Part shown: one piece after another, positions 28,359 to 38,114 of the stretch | Position numbering within the stretch: the stretch's first letter is position 1 | Layout: each line of letters begins with the position of its first letter | Assembly (NCBI RefSeq): GCF_900187505.1 | Contig: NZ_FYDL01000006.1 | Location: 276,785 to 340,784, forward strand | Source of the DNA: Pseudomonas sp. Irchel s3h17 | Lineage (GTDB): Bacteria > Pseudomonadota > Gammaproteobacteria > Pseudomonadales > Pseudomonadaceae | DNA: 64,000 nt | Direction: 5' to 3' | Position numbers and translations under genes: made by a program | Notes under the pieces: generated by a model | Told to the model about the DNA's origin: nothing | Seen by the model: only the letters and a program-made list of their open reading frames with translations | Databases searched by the model: none

Positions 28359-28398
28359 AACGCCCGGTCAGGTTTGAAACCTGACCGGGCGTTTTTTT
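28359..28398 (+). terminator. Rho-independent terminator of rarD-like gene
   Basis: A long stem (ACGCCCGGTCAGGTTT and its complement, 28360-28375 with 28377-28392) is followed by a T run. It lies just after the rarD-like stop and just before the convergent hpd stop. Confidence 0.9.
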
Positions 28399-28412
28399 AC
28401 AGCGTCAGAACC

Positions 28413-29489
28413 TTACTCGGTGGCCAGCACGCCACGGCGTACCTGATCGCGCTCGATCGATTCGAACAGCGCCTTGAAGTTGCCTTCGCCGAAACCATCG
28501 TCGCCTTTGCGCTGGATGAATTCGAAGAACACCGGCCCCATCAGGGTTTCCGAGAAGATCTGCAGCAGCAGGCGCTTGTCGCCTGCTTGCGAAGAGCCAT
28601 CCAGCAAAATCCCGCGCGCCTGCAGCTCGCCCACCGGCTCGCCGTGGTTCGGCAAGCGGCCTTCGAGCATTTCGTAGTAGGTCTCGGGCGGCGCGGTCAT
28701 GAAGCGCATGCCGATGCTTTTCAGGTGATCCCAGGTCTTGATCAGGTCATCGGACAGGAAGGCAACGTGCTGGATGCCCTCGCCGTTGAACTGCATCAGG
28801 AACTCTTCGATCTGCCCCGCGCCCTTGGACGACTCTTCGTTCAGCGGGATGCGGATCATGCCGTCCGGCGCGGTCATGGCCTTGGAGGTCAGGCCGGTGT
28901 ATTCGCCCTTGATGTCGAAGTAGCGGATCTCACGGAAGTTGAACAGCTTCTCGTAGAAGTTCGCCCAGTAGGCCATGCGACCGCGGTACACGTTGTGGGT
29001 CAGGTGGTCGATGATCTTCAGGCCCGCGCCGACCGGGTTGCGGTCAACACCCTCGATGAACACGAAATCGATGTCATAGATCGAGCTGCCTTCGCCAAAA
29101 CGGTCGATCAGGTACAACGGCGCGCCGCCGATGCCTTTGATCGCCGGCAGGTTCAGCTCCATCGGGCCGGTCTCGATGTGAATCGGCTGGGCGCCTAGCT
29201 CCAGTGCCCGCTTGTAGGCCTGTTGCGAGTCCTTGACGCGAAACGCCATGCCGCACACCGAAGGACCGTGTTCGGCCGCGAAGTACGAGGCCACGCTGTG
29301 GGGTTCGTTGTTGAGAATCAGGTTGATCGCGCCCTGGCGATACAGGTGCACGTCTTTGGAGCGGTGGGTCGCGACCTTGGTGAACCCCATGATCTCGAAG
29401 ATCGGTTCAAGGGTGTTCGGGGTTGGCGATGCCAGTTCGATGAACTCGAAGCCCATCAGGCCCATTGGGTTTTCGTATAAATCTGCCAT
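28413..29489 (-). CDS. hpd: 4-hydroxyphenylpyruvate dioxygenase
   Basis: A 358-aa Fe(II) enzyme that turns 4-hydroxyphenylpyruvate into homogentisate in tyrosine degradation. The length is that of the crystallised P. fluorescens enzyme, and the metal ligands are visible: His in [10 protein letters not shown], His in GIQHVAFL, and Glu in [10 protein letters not shown] (H161, H240 and E322 by that numbering). Two vicinal-oxygen-chelate modules make up the protein. It stands alone here; homogentisate genes are not adjacent. The 250-bp spacer upstream has no gene and an AT-rich patch near 29690-29730. Confidence 0.97.
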   Translation of the reverse strand: MADLYENPMGLMGFEFIELASPTPNTLEPIFEIMGFTKVATHRSKDVHLYRQGAINLILNNEPHSVASYFAAEHGPSVCGMAFRVKDSQQAYKRALELGAQPIHIETGPMELNLPAIKGIGGAPLYLIDRFGEGSSIYDIDFVFIEGVDRNPVGAGLKIIDHLTHNVYRGRMAYWANFYEKLFNFREIRYFDIKGEYTGLTSKAMTAPDGMIRIPLNEESSKGAGQIEEFLMQFNGEGIQHVAFLSDDLIKTWDHLKSIGMRFMTAPPETYYEMLEGRLPNHGEPVGELQARGILLDGSSQAGDKRLLLQIFSETLMGPVFFEFIQRKGDDGFGEGNFKALFESIERDQVRRGVLATE

Positions 29490-29739
29490 GGTTGGCGCCT
29501 CATCATGCTTTTTCTGGAATTAACGGATCGTTAGTTTCGAGCAATGCTGAGTGCGACAGGTGGCGCGCAGGAGATTCCTCGCACACTGCGGGCGAGAAAA
29601 TCACCGTAGATCAATTGGAACCCAAATATCTTCATTGTCGACCCAAGGCTTTTACGGGCGAGGCTTCTGCTGCCAGAAGACGTTATTCTTATATGCGTAA
29701 CCCGATTCTACACAGCGTAAAACGGTTTGTCCGCCTTCT

Positions 29740-30690
29740 CTATAAAATCCCCCTTTTTCGCGCCAGTGCAAAGGGTTTGTTGCACAGGTAGATGCCCAGC
29801 AGAATCACCCCGCCGCCCAGGTACATCGCGCCGCTCATCTGCTCGTCCAGCAGCAGCGCGCCCAGGATCACCGCGGTCAGCGGGTTCAACGCGATGAACA
29901 CCCCGGAACGGGTGGCGCCGATCTGGCGGATCCCGTCGTAGTACCCGATATAGGCCAAAGCCGAGCCCAGCACGCCCAGATACAACAGGCTCGACCACTG
30001 CCCTGCCTGCAGGTCGATGAGTGCCTCAAGACTCACCTCACCCCACACGGCACTGGTCGCCCAGAGCATCAGGGTACCCAGCACAATCGAGTAAGTAACG
30101 GTGTGCAGCGGCCCCAGCGCCTGATTCAGCCCTCTGGAACACAACGAGTAGATGCCCCACCCCAGCACGCAACCGAGTATCAGCACATCCCCCAGCCAGG
30201 TGTCTGCCGCCGCCCCGTCGAGCGCCGAGGGGTTGCGCCCGAGAATGACCACGCCGGCACCGACCAGGCACAGTGCGATACCCACGACTTTGATCCCGCT
30301 CAGCCGTTCCTTGAACAGCAGCCACGAAGCCAGGCCAATCACGGCCGGGTTGAGCGCCACGATCAGCGACGCCCGCGACGCGTTGATCAACTGCAAACCG
30401 TAAAAGAAACACAGGTTATAGAAGAAGATCCCGAAGAACCCCAGCAGCGCCAACTGCCGCCACTGCCTGAATGTCGGGCGTACCAGCGGGATGCGCGCCG
30501 CGGCCATGAACAGCAGCAGCGCCAGGCTCGCCAGCAGGAACCGCAGGCTGGCGGCCAACAACGGCGTCAGTCCGTCCGCCAGAAACCGGCCGGCCACAAA
30601 GGTGCCGCCCCAAATCATGGTGACGGCGGCAAGTTTCAGGTAGACGGGCACATCCGACTCACGGGAACGGCTCTGGACAAGGCTTTTCAT
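29740..30690 (-). CDS. EamA/DMT-family transporter
   Basis: A 316-aa membrane protein with ten predicted helices and the duplicated EamA domain: VTMIWGGTFVAGRFLADGLTP in the first half, YIGYYDGIRQIGATRSGVF and LNPLTAVILGALLLDEQ in the second. I chose the ATG at 30690 with CGGGAGT upstream. It is divergent from a LysR regulator gene, a common arrangement in which the LysR protein controls the exporter (inference). A MITE lies in the intervening promoter region. Substrate unknown; the family exports amino acids and metabolites. Confidence 0.88.
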   Translation of the reverse strand: MKSLVQSRSRESDVPVYLKLAAVTMIWGGTFVAGRFLADGLTPLLAASLRFLLASLALLLFMAAARIPLVRPTFRQWRQLALLGFFGIFFYNLCFFYGLQLINASRASLIVALNPAVIGLASWLLFKERLSGIKVVGIALCLVGAGVVILGRNPSALDGAAADTWLGDVLILGCVLGWGIYSLCSRGLNQALGPLHTVTYSIVLGTLMLWATSAVWGEVSLEALIDLQAGQWSSLLYLGVLGSALAYIGYYDGIRQIGATRSGVFIALNPLTAVILGALLLDEQMSGAMYLGGGVILLGIYLCNKPFALARKRGIL

Positions 30691-30723
30691 GAGACTCCCG
30701 AGAAAAATGTCACGCTGATGGCG

Positions 30724-30902
30724 CAATGCTGTTCAGTTAAGGAACACAGGTCGCATTTGTAGGAGCGAGCATGCTCGCGATGGACGTTAACGATTACGCG
30801 TGCTTTCTGAGTAACTGCGTTGCCCTTGGGTTCATCGCGAGCACTCGAGCGTCGACCGGCTGCTCCTACAAAAGTCGGCGTTCACTTAACTCACTGGCAT
30901 TG
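30724..30902. mobile_element. IS4-like MITE carrying a REPIN (copy 2)
   Basis: The left end CAATGCTGTTCAGTTAAG (30724-30741) pairs with the right end 30885-30902. An exact 11-bp direct repeat CGCTGATGGCG flanks the element (30713-30723 and 30903-30913). The 179-bp element sits 33 bp from the EamA start and 56 bp from the LysR start. Confidence 0.8.
30758..30870. repeat. REPIN (GTAGGAGCGAGC type) inside MITE copy 2
   Basis: TGTAGGAGCGAGCATGCTCG at the left and TGCTCCTACA at the right form the inverted pair. The right unit is degenerate (GCGAGCACTCGAGCG...). This REP type differs from the one in MITE copies 1 and 4. Confidence 0.8.
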
Positions 30903-30958
30903 CGCTGATGGCGTATTCTTCACCTCATGATCGATCATCGTAAAATGAGTAAAGACTC

Positions 30959-31831
30959 ATGACACTGACCCAGCTCGAGATATTTTCCCGGGTGGCCGAA
31001 CTGCAAAGCTTCACCAGCGCGGCCAACCGCCTGGGCATCAGCCAGTCGGCGGTGTCCCACGCCATCAAGTCGCTGGAGCAGGAATTGGGCGTCGAGTTAC
31101 TCAGAAGGCATCCGTCCCGGGTTGAACTGAGCGACATCGGCCAGCCGTTGCTGCTGCGTGCCCGCGCCATGCTCGGCCTGGCCAGTACCTTGCGCCAGGA
31201 GGCGGCGGATGCCCGCGGCATGAAGCGCGGCACGCTGCGCATTGGCTCATTCGGTCCGACCTCTTCGATCAAGCTGCTGCCAATGATATTGCAGCAGTAC
31301 CGCGCCACCTGGCCCGGGATCGAGGTACACATTGATGAGGGGCCTGACCGACAGGTCGTGCAGTGGCTGGAGGAACGGCGCATTGATGTGGGCTTTGTGG
31401 TGCTGCCCGAGGAACGCTTCGACACCTTTGCCCTGGTCGAAGACCAGATGGTGGCATTGATCCCGCAACAACACCCCCTCGCCCAACGTGACAGCCTGAG
31501 TTTGAGCGACCTGTGCCATGACCCGTTCATCCTCACCGAAGCCGGCTCGGCGGAACTGGTATCGCGCTTGTTCAGTGCGGCCCGGCTGACGCCGGATATC
31601 CGCTATCGCAGTTCGCAACTGCTCAGCACCCTGGAAACCGTCAGTCGCGGCGACGCCCTGACGATCGTTGCCGAAGGCTCGCTGCCCGATACCCGGCAGC
31701 CGCGCTATGTAAAGCGACCGCTGTCGCCCAAGGTCAAGCGCCAGGTCGGGCTGGCGGTATTGGACGAGCGCCAGGCATCACCGGCCACGCTGGCGTTCAT
31801 CAAGCTGGCACGTCAACTGGACTACCGTTGA
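30959..31831 (+). CDS. LysR-family transcriptional regulator
   Basis: A 290-aa LysR regulator. The N-terminal winged HTH (MTLTQLEIFSRVAELQSFTS, then AANRLGISQSAVSHAIKSLE) is followed by a PBP2-type effector domain (about 90-290) starting GTLRIGSF. It is divergent from the EamA transporter gene. A TGATCGATCA palindrome lies 22 bp before its start and is a possible operator. Effector not known. Confidence 0.93.
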   Translation: MTLTQLEIFSRVAELQSFTSAANRLGISQSAVSHAIKSLEQELGVELLRRHPSRVELSDIGQPLLLRARAMLGLASTLRQEAADARGMKRGTLRIGSFGPTSSIKLLPMILQQYRATWPGIEVHIDEGPDRQVVQWLEERRIDVGFVVLPEERFDTFALVEDQMVALIPQQHPLAQRDSLSLSDLCHDPFILTEAGSAELVSRLFSAARLTPDIRYRSSQLLSTLETVSRGDALTIVAEGSLPDTRQPRYVKRPLSPKVKRQVGLAVLDERQASPATLAFIKLARQLDYR

Positions 31832-31946
31832 AAAGCACAAACGCCAAGCGCCATCTATCATCCCCGGTACCAACGTTCTTCGGGGGAGGCATGCCCTTGC
31901 CACGCCTGCATTTGACTGCCCTATTCCATCGTCACAGGTTTCACCC

Positions 31947-33482
31947 ATGCCACTGACCCTCAAGCCCCGCCGAAAACCCGCCGTTCGCAATGCCATCACC
32001 GTGCTGGCCGGCCTGGTTCCCGTGCTGTTGGGCGTGATCATTCTGCACATGCAAGCCGAATTCCGACTCACGCAAAACACCCATCAGACCGCCGTCGAGG
32101 CTGTGCGCCAGTTCGACCTGATGCTCGACAACACCGCCCACGCGGCCCAGGTGCTGCTGCCCCTGGCCGGACAGCCCTGCGCCGATGTCACGCTGGCCTT
32201 GCGTGAACAAGTCACCCGCCGGCCTTTTGTGCGCTCGACCAATCTGGTGTGGGACAACAACCTGTATTGCAGTTCATTGTTTGGCGACTTCAAGCAATAC
32301 GTCGACCCCGGCGAGTACACCCAGGGCAAGTTGTGGCTGATGAGCGGCAACCCGGTCACCCCCGACACCGCACTGCTGGTGTATCGCCTCAGTGAAGGCC
32401 GGCAAGGCGCCCTGACCACGCTGGATGGCTATCACCTGAGCAATGTCCTGCGCCTGATCGGTCGCCAGACCTTGTTGCGACTGCAAGTCGGTGACAGCTG
32501 GTTGACGGTCGATGGCAAGGTCCACGAGACCCCGCCTCCCGAGTTGCCGGTCGCCCGCAGCAGTCTGCAGTCCTCACGGTATGCCTATGGCGTGGAAGCC
32601 GGCTTTCCCGAGGGTGAAGTCTGGCGTTACATGGCCAGTGAATACCCGCCGCTGTTCAGCCTGTTGATTTTCTTTGGCGTGATCGCGGGCACCATCGCCC
32701 ACTGGCTGCAAAAACGCTCGTCGTCGCCCAGCCTGGAATTGCAGCGCGCACTGGAGGCCGGCGAGTTCGTCCCCTACTTTCAGCCCGTGGTGCATGGCGA
32801 CAACAAACAATGGGCCGGGGTCGAAGTCCTGATGCGCTGGAAGCACCCGAAAGAAGGCGTGGTGCCTCCCGACCTATTCATTCCATTCGCCGAGCATTCG
32901 GGCCTGATTGTACCGATGACGCGTTCGCTGATGCGCCAGACCGCCGCCTTGCTTGCGCCCCATACCCAACACTTGAACGAGTTGTTCCATATCGGCATCA
33001 ACATCACCGCCAATCACTGCCAGGACCTGGCACTGGTCGACGACTGCCGGGAATTCCTCGCGGCCTTCTCGCCGGGCTCGGTGGCGCTGATTCTGGAACT
33101 GACGGAACGCGAGCTCATTGTGCCCTCCCCCGTGACCCTTCAACTGTTCGAGCAACTGCATGAGCTAGGGGTGAAGATTGCAATCGACGACTTCGGTACC
33201 GGGCACTCCAGCCTGGGCTACTTGCGCCAGTTCAATGTGGACTTCCTGAAAATCGACCAGAGTTTCGTGGCGATGATTGGGGCCGATGCCTTGTCCGGGC
33301 ATATATTGGAAAGCATCATTGAACTCTCCGGAAAACTCGATCTGGGTATCGTCGCCGAAGGCGTGGAAACGCTGCAGCAGAGTGATTATCTCGCCCAGCA
33401 TGGGGTCAACTTCCTGCAAGGCTACCTGTATGGTCGCCCCATGCCCGGTGCAGACTTTATTATCGAGCTCAAGAATCACTAA
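31947..33482 (+). CDS. CSS-motif EAL phosphodiesterase (c-di-GMP)
   Basis: A 511-aa inner-membrane protein. TM1 is near 17-35, followed by a periplasmic domain with the CSS motif (C108-S109-S110) and a second Cys at 78, TM2 near 235-252, and a cytoplasmic EAL domain (about 265-511). The EAL domain keeps the catalytic signature EVLMRW (EAL motif as EVL), ITAN, DDFGTGHSSLGYL, KIDQSF and AEGVET, so it should hydrolyse c-di-GMP. Family members (PdeC of E. coli) are activated when the periplasmic Cys pair is reduced. No GGDEF domain is present. Confidence 0.93.
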   Translation: MPLTLKPRRKPAVRNAITVLAGLVPVLLGVIILHMQAEFRLTQNTHQTAVEAVRQFDLMLDNTAHAAQVLLPLAGQPCADVTLALREQVTRRPFVRSTNLVWDNNLYCSSLFGDFKQYVDPGEYTQGKLWLMSGNPVTPDTALLVYRLSEGRQGALTTLDGYHLSNVLRLIGRQTLLRLQVGDSWLTVDGKVHETPPPELPVARSSLQSSRYAYGVEAGFPEGEVWRYMASEYPPLFSLLIFFGVIAGTIAHWLQKRSSSPSLELQRALEAGEFVPYFQPVVHGDNKQWAGVEVLMRWKHPKEGVVPPDLFIPFAEHSGLIVPMTRSLMRQTAALLAPHTQHLNELFHIGINITANHCQDLALVDDCREFLAAFSPGSVALILELTERELIVPSPVTLQLFEQLHELGVKIAIDDFGTGHSSLGYLRQFNVDFLKIDQSFVAMIGADALSGHILESIIELSGKLDLGIVAEGVETLQQSDYLAQHGVNFLQGYLYGRPMPGADFIIELKNH

Positions 33483-33730
33483 GCCCTCGGTAAAATTGCC
33501 CTGGGAAGTAGCCGCCCCATGATTAGGCGCACACCCTTGCATCAAACCGTCAAGCGATCTTACATCTTGAAAAAGACATGATTTACTCCAAGGCAATTAA
33601 CTACTACAATTTTTCCTGCCTGAGCAAGATTGACAGGTGAGCCACTATCCCCCCGAGTCGCTACAAGGCTCTTGGCTTATAGCTTTGTTGGCGGTATGTA
33701 TCAGCCAAACACACTATTGGAGTAAAGATA

Positions 33731-34093
33731 TTGTCCAGACTCGCTGAATTTCGTGCAGCTGAAAAGGCCCTTCAAGAGCAGCTCGCGCAGCTGGAATCGC
33801 TGAAGAACGACGCCGGGCTGAAGAAAGAAATCGAATTCGAAGAAAAGCTCCAGGGGCTGATGAAAACCTACGGCAAGAGCCTGCGCGACATTATCGCCAT
33901 CCTCGACCCGAACCCCAAGTCCGGCCTGCAGCTGGCCGCCGCCCCCAAGACCCGCCGCGCGCGCGTGGTCAAGGTTTATCAGAACCCGCACACCGGTGAG
34001 CTGATCGAAACCAAGGGCGGTAATCACCGCGGCCTGAAAGCCTGGAAGGAACAATACGGCGCCAGCACCGTTGATTCCTGGCTTCGCGCTTAA
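33731..34093 (+). CDS. mvaU: MvaT/MvaU-family H-NS-like protein
   Basis: A 120-aa xenogeneic silencer. It starts with TTG at 33731, preceded by GGAGTAAAGATA; no ATG fits. The N-terminal coiled coil (residues 1-60, RLAEFRAAEKALQEQLAQLE) serves oligomerisation, and the C-terminal DNA-binding part contains YQNPHTGELIETKGGNHRGL, the AT-hook-like motif of MvaT proteins. Wording is closer to MvaU/MvaV than to MvaT. Such proteins coat AT-rich foreign DNA; the AT-rich 3' end of the Rhs gene in this window would be a plausible target. The 248-bp upstream spacer is AT-rich and may be autoregulated. Confidence 0.92.
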   Translation: MSRLAEFRAAEKALQEQLAQLESLKNDAGLKKEIEFEEKLQGLMKTYGKSLRDIIAILDPNPKSGLQLAAAPKTRRARVVKVYQNPHTGELIETKGGNHRGLKAWKEQYGASTVDSWLRA

Positions 34094-34111
34094 GTCTTCG
34101 ACGCCACGCCA

Positions 34112-34138
34112 AAAGCCCTGCACATGCAGGGCTTTTTC
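34112..34138 (+). terminator. Terminator after mvaU-like gene
   Basis: AAAGCCCTGC and GCAGGGCTTT enclose a 4-base loop, followed by T residues, 18 bp past the stop. Confidence 0.9.
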
Positions 34139-34271
34139 ATGCCTGGCATGATCGTCGATCTAGTTACAAAAGCCGATAAATCCCGAGGCGCCACAAGATA
34201 ACTTTTTATATAGTCCATTGGGATAATCAGCCTGCGTCACCGCGCCGAAATCACAGACCCCGGCGCCCCCA

Positions 34272-34808
34272 TCAAAGTTTCAAACTATTTCGGAAGTCCT
34301 GTATTTCACCCTGGCTTTTTGCATAAGCCTCGGCCTGGCCGGCATAGGAGAAAACATAGACCTTATCGCCATCCAGCGCAGCGACCACGGTTTGCGACAA
34401 CAGGGCCTGGCCATTACGGGTAACCGTGCAGGTGGTTTCCAGGGCCGATAACCGGCTCAATGTAGCGGGATGGATCTTGTTGCACACACTCTGATAGCCG
34501 CCTCGAAAAAAGTCCTTCTGTATCGACTTGCGCATTTCCAGCAGGACACCCTGCACATTGACTTCATGCCCGACTTCAACCTGGCTCATGGTCAACTCCA
34601 TGACCAATACCGGATCACCATTTTCATCGTTTTTTATCGCACGTTGCCTAACGACCTGCGGCGAACTGGGTGCGGGTTCCGCCTCTTGCGTCAGTGCTTG
34701 CACCTGCCAGCCACTGGGCCAGGCGATCTCGGGAAGTGCCGGCTGCGCACTCGCGACAGCCGAAAACAGACAGGTGAATACGAACAGGGATTTATACAGT
34801 CGGATCAT
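34272..34808 (-). CDS. DUF4946 exported protein
   Basis: A 178-aa protein with a signal peptide (residues 1-21, MIRLYKSLFVFTCLFSAVAS, cleavage after ASA) and a mature domain opening PALPEIAWPSGWQV. NVQGVLLEMRKSIQKDFFRG and a conserved Cys pair (SVCNKIHP and TTCTVTRNG) are typical of the Pseudomonas DUF4946 family, probably periplasmic. The frame extends upstream, but only the ATG at 34808 gives a proper signal peptide. Function unknown; it is divergent from gloA. Confidence 0.82.
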   Translation of the reverse strand: MIRLYKSLFVFTCLFSAVASAQPALPEIAWPSGWQVQALTQEAEPAPSSPQVVRQRAIKNDENGDPVLVMELTMSQVEVGHEVNVQGVLLEMRKSIQKDFFRGGYQSVCNKIHPATLSRLSALETTCTVTRNGQALLSQTVVAALDGDKVYVFSYAGQAEAYAKSQGEIQDFRNSLKL

Positions 34809-34984
34809 CACGCAGAACACTGGCGGGGCGAGCGTCAAAGTCTGAGCCCAGCCGCTCGCCCAGGCAATAGCCCAAGGTTTTACTTTGGCGCAACCCGGTC
34901 CGTTGCGTATCATTGGCACACCGCAAGCCCAAGGACAGCTACTGTCCGGAGCGTCGTTTGCCCCACTTGTTTTCCGGAGGGCCC

Positions 34985-35506
34985 ATGAGCCTGCACGAAC
35001 TGAATACCTTCCCCGGCGTCACCGCCCAACCTGACACCGCCACCCAGCAATTCGTCTTCAACCACACCATGCTGCGAGTCAAGGACATCACCAAGTCCCT
35101 GGACTTCTACACGCGCATCCTGGGCTTCACCCTGGTGGAAAAGCGTGACTTCCCGGAAGCCGAATTCAGCCTGTATTTCCTCGCGCTGGTCGACAAGAAC
35201 CAGATCCCCGCCGACCCGGCGGCCCGCACCCAGTGGATGAAGTCGATCCCGGGCATCCTGGAACTGACCCACAACCACGGCACCGAGAACGACAGCGATT
35301 TCGCCTACCACAACGGCAACACCGACCCACGCGGTTTCGGCCATATCTGCATTGCCGTCCCCGACATTCGCGCCGCATGCGAGCGCTTCGAAGCCCTGGG
35401 CTGTGACTTCCAGAAACGCTTGAATGACGGCCGCATGAAGAGCCTGGCCTTCATCAAGGACCCGGATGCGTACTGGGTTGAAATCATTCAGCCGGCGCCG
35501 CTGTAA
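34985..35506 (+). CDS. gloA: Lactoylglutathione lyase (glyoxalase I)
   Basis: A 173-aa metalloenzyme that isomerises the methylglyoxal-glutathione hemithioacetal. Metal ligands are seen as H27 (NHTMLRV), Glu in ILELTHNHG, His in FGHICIAV and Glu in YWVEIIQ. The insert between the second and third ligands ([13 protein letters not shown]) is of the longer, zinc-type class found in Pseudomonas GloA. The start at 34985 has GGAGGG upstream; the frame extends 72 nt further but without support. It supplies methylglyoxal detoxification beside the glutathione-related gor gene 2.6 kb away. Confidence 0.95.
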   Translation: MSLHELNTFPGVTAQPDTATQQFVFNHTMLRVKDITKSLDFYTRILGFTLVEKRDFPEAEFSLYFLALVDKNQIPADPAARTQWMKSIPGILELTHNHGTENDSDFAYHNGNTDPRGFGHICIAVPDIRAACERFEALGCDFQKRLNDGRMKSLAFIKDPDAYWVEIIQPAPL

Positions 35507-35524
35507 CCCCCGCCACATTCGCTC

Positions 35525-35624
35525 TGCAGGAGCGAGCGTGCTCGCGATAAGCCTCAGACCGCCGCGGGGGGCCAGCCTTCCCGCGTTATCGTTGGCGACC
35601 ATTGCGAGCACGCTCGCTCCTACA
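35525..35624. repeat. REPIN (GTAGGAGCGAGC type)
   Basis: TGCAGGAGCGAGCGTGCTCG and its complement ending in CTCGCTCCTACA enclose a spacer. It lies between the convergent ends of gloA and ahpF. IS4-like ends are absent. Confidence 0.85.
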
Positions 35625-35650
35625 AGGTTTTGTGTTTTCAGCCCAAGGCT

Positions 35651-37213
35651 TTATGCAGGGGCCGAGGTGCGGATCAGGTGATCGAAGGCACTCAGCGATG
35701 CCTTGGCACCCTCGCCCACGGCAATCACGATCTGCTTGTACGGCACGGTCGTCACGTCGCCAGCGGCGAACACGCCCGGGATCGACGTCTCACCCCGGTT
35801 ATCGACGATAATCTCGCCCCGCGGCGACAGTTCGACGGTGCCCTTGAGCCAGTCGGTGTTGGGCAGCAAGCCGATCTGGACAAAGATCCCTTCCAACTCC
35901 ACATTCAAGGTCTCGCCTGACTGACGATCCTTGTAATGCAAACCGTTGACCTTCTGACCGTCACCGGTGACTTCCGTGGTTTGTGCATTCGTGATCACGG
36001 TGACGTTCGGCAGGCTGTGCAGCTTGCGCTGCAGGACGGCGTCGGCACGCAACTGCACATCGAACTCCAGCAGGGTCACATGGGCGACGATACCGGCGAG
36101 GTCGATGGCCGCCTCGACGCCGGAGTTACCACCGCCAATCACGGCCACGCGCTTGCCTTTGAACAGCGGACCATCGCAGTGCGGGCAGTACGCCACGCCC
36201 TTGTTGCGGTATTGCTGCTCACCCGGCACGTTCATTTCGCGCCAGCGCGCACCGGTGGCCAGAATCACGGTCCTGGCCTTGAGGCTGGCACCGCTGGCGA
36301 ACCTGACCTCATGCAGTTCCCCATGCTTGCCCGGCACCAGGGTATCGGCGCGTTGCAGGTTCATGATGTCGACGTCGTACTGCTTGACGTGTTCTTCCAG
36401 CGCCACCGCCAGCTTCGGCCCTTCGGTCTCCTGCACGGAAATGAAGTTCTCGATGGCCATGGTATCCAGCACCTGGCCGCCAAACCGCTCGGCGGCAACA
36501 CCGGTGCGAATCCCCTTGCGGGCGGCGTAGATCGCCGCCGACGCACCGGCCGGGCCACCGCCGACCACCAGCACGTCAAAGGCGTCCTTGGCGCTGATTT
36601 TCTCGGCCTGGCGCTCAATGGCACTGGTGTCGAGCCTGGCGATGATTTCTTCCAGGCCCATTCGCCCCTGGCCGAAGTTCACACCGTTCAGGTAGACGCT
36701 GGGCACGGCCATGATCTGGCGCTCAGTGACTTCGTCCTGGAACAACGCGCCATCGATGGCGACGTGACGGATATTCGGGTTGAGCACCGCCATCAGGTTC
36801 AGCGCCTGGACCACGTCCGGGCAGTTCTGGCAGGACAGCGAGAAGTAGGTTTCGAAGTTGAACTCGCCTTTGAGCGAGCGGATCTGTTCGATCACCTCAC
36901 TGCTGGCCTTCGAGGGGTGACCGCCGACTTGCAGCAAGGCCAGCACCAACGAAGTGAATTCGTGGCCCATGGGGATGCCGGCGAAACGCAGGCTGATATC
37001 GGCGCCCGGGCGATTGATCGAGAACGACGGTCTGCGCGCATCGTTACCGTCGTCGCGCAAGGTAATCAGGCTGCAAAGACTGGCAACGTCTTTGAGCAGC
37101 GCGAGCATTTCCTGGGATTTCGCACCGTCGTCGAGGGAAGCAACGATCTCGATCGGCAGGGTGACCCGTTCCAGGTATGACTTCAACTGGGCTTTAAGAT
37201 TGGCGTCCAACAT
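35651..37213 (-). CDS. ahpF: Alkyl hydroperoxide reductase subunit F
   Basis: A 520-aa flavoprotein disulfide reductase that passes electrons from NADH to AhpC. Two tandem thioredoxin-like folds at the N-terminus carry the redox pair in CQNCPDVV (about 128-131). The FAD/NAD(P)-binding part has [19 protein letters not shown] and the active pair in CPHCDGP (about 345). I begin at [10 protein letters not shown], as in E. coli AhpF, with GGAGATCG upstream. It is downstream of ahpC on the same strand behind a terminator-like hairpin, so some expression is probably by readthrough. Confidence 0.97.
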   Translation of the reverse strand: MLDANLKAQLKSYLERVTLPIEIVASLDDGAKSQEMLALLKDVASLCSLITLRDDGNDARRPSFSINRPGADISLRFAGIPMGHEFTSLVLALLQVGGHPSKASSEVIEQIRSLKGEFNFETYFSLSCQNCPDVVQALNLMAVLNPNIRHVAIDGALFQDEVTERQIMAVPSVYLNGVNFGQGRMGLEEIIARLDTSAIERQAEKISAKDAFDVLVVGGGPAGASAAIYAARKGIRTGVAAERFGGQVLDTMAIENFISVQETEGPKLAVALEEHVKQYDVDIMNLQRADTLVPGKHGELHEVRFASGASLKARTVILATGARWREMNVPGEQQYRNKGVAYCPHCDGPLFKGKRVAVIGGGNSGVEAAIDLAGIVAHVTLLEFDVQLRADAVLQRKLHSLPNVTVITNAQTTEVTGDGQKVNGLHYKDRQSGETLNVELEGIFVQIGLLPNTDWLKGTVELSPRGEIIVDNRGETSIPGVFAAGDVTTVPYKQIVIAVGEGAKASLSAFDHLIRTSAPA

Positions 37214-37240
37214 ACGGGCGATCTCCATTTTTGCATTCGT

Positions 37241-37276
37241 AGAAAAAACAACGCCCGAGCGAATCTCGCCCGGGCG
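37241..37276 (-). terminator. Terminator between ahpC and ahpF
   Basis: On the minus strand GGGCGTT after a CGCCCG stem is followed by a T run (complement of AGAAAAAACAA at 37241-37251). It probably attenuates ahpC transcripts so that AhpC is made in excess over AhpF. Confidence 0.8.
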
Positions 37277-37337
37277 TTTTCGAGGGCGGTGCGGCTAACG
37301 TGTTTAAGAGCTCATCGCCCTCGGTCGACTCACCGAC

Positions 37338-37901
37338 TCAGATCTTGCCGACCAGGTCCAGGGACGGCGCCAGCGTGGCTTCGCCTTCCTTCCACTTGGC
37401 TGGGCAAACCTGGCCCGGGTGAGCCGCAACGTACTGGGCAGCCTTGATCTTGCGCAGCAGTTCGGAGGCGTCGCGACCCACACCGCCATCGTTCAGTTCG
37501 ACGATCTTGATCTGGCCTTCAGGGTTGATCACGAAAGTGCCGCGGTCCGCCAGGCCAGCTTCTTCGATCAGCACGTCGAAGTTGCGGGAGATGACGTGGG
37601 TCGGGTCGCCGATCATGGTGTACTGGATTTTGCCGATGGCCGGCGAGGTGTTGTGCCAGGCCGCGTGGGCAAAGTGAGTGTCGGTGGACACGCTGTAGAT
37701 CTCGACACCGAGCTTCTGGAACTCGGCGTAGTTGTCGGCCAGGTCTTCCAGCTCGGTCGGGCAAACGAAGGTGAAGTCGGCCGGGTAGAAGAACACGACA
37801 GACCACTTGCCTTTCAGGTCAGCGTCCGACACTTGCACGAAGTCGCCATTTTTGTAGGCGGTCGCTTTGAACGGTTTAACTTGGCTGTTGATGATAGGCA
37901 T
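37338..37901 (-). CDS. ahpC: Alkyl hydroperoxide reductase subunit C (peroxiredoxin)
   Basis: A 187-aa typical 2-Cys peroxiredoxin. The peroxidatic Cys is C47 (FTFVCPTE) and the resolving Cys is C166 (GQVCPAKW). GGVG and the C-terminal YF-like region mark a peroxide-sensitive, decameric AhpC of the E. coli type. It removes H2O2, alkyl hydroperoxides and peroxynitrite using AhpF. The spacer upstream (37902-38043) is where an OxyR site would be expected, but I could not fit the consensus convincingly; a strong hairpin lies in the leader. Confidence 0.97.
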   Translation of the reverse strand: MPIINSQVKPFKATAYKNGDFVQVSDADLKGKWSVVFFYPADFTFVCPTELEDLADNYAEFQKLGVEIYSVSTDTHFAHAAWHNTSPAIGKIQYTMIGDPTHVISRNFDVLIEEAGLADRGTFVINPEGQIKIVELNDGGVGRDASELLRKIKAAQYVAAHPGQVCPAKWKEGEATLAPSLDLVGKI

Positions 37902-37947
37902 CGTTGACTCTCCGTCAGTGGTTAAGAACTTGATGGGAGAATCCTAA

Positions 37948-37974
37948 CCAATGAGTCCGCTGATGGCTCATTGG
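37948..37974 (-). promoter_or_regulatory. Inverted repeat in ahpC leader
   Basis: CCAATGAG and CTCATTGG form perfect 8-bp arms around an 11-base centre, 47 bp before the ahpC start. It could be an operator or an mRNA hairpin that sets stability. Confidence 0.5.
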
Positions 37975-38043
37975 ATAACCTGATGCTGCTGATTGGTTTT
38001 GGCTATTAGCCGGTAGTATTAATAGAAGAAAAAAGTATCTGCA

Positions 38044-38096
38044 TAAAAAAACGCTGGCTCTGGCAGGCACACTTCATGCACCGCCAGACACAGCGT
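38044..38096 (-). terminator. Terminator of gor
   Basis: On the minus strand ACGCTGTGTCTGGC pairs, with small bulges, with GCCAGAGCCAGCGT, followed by seven T residues. It is 19 bp past the gor stop. Confidence 0.85.
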
Positions 38097-38114
38097 CAGG
38101 TACCGCGAAGGCGC

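Noticed and set aside
27591..29198. A 535-codon plus-strand frame across rarD and hpd
   Set aside because: It is out of phase with the rarD-like gene and antisense to hpd, and crosses a strong terminator.
37902..38043. An OxyR-binding site before ahpC
   Set aside because: ATAG/CTAT-like pieces occur (CTATTAATA, CTAATAG), but I could not place them at the spacing of the OxyR consensus.
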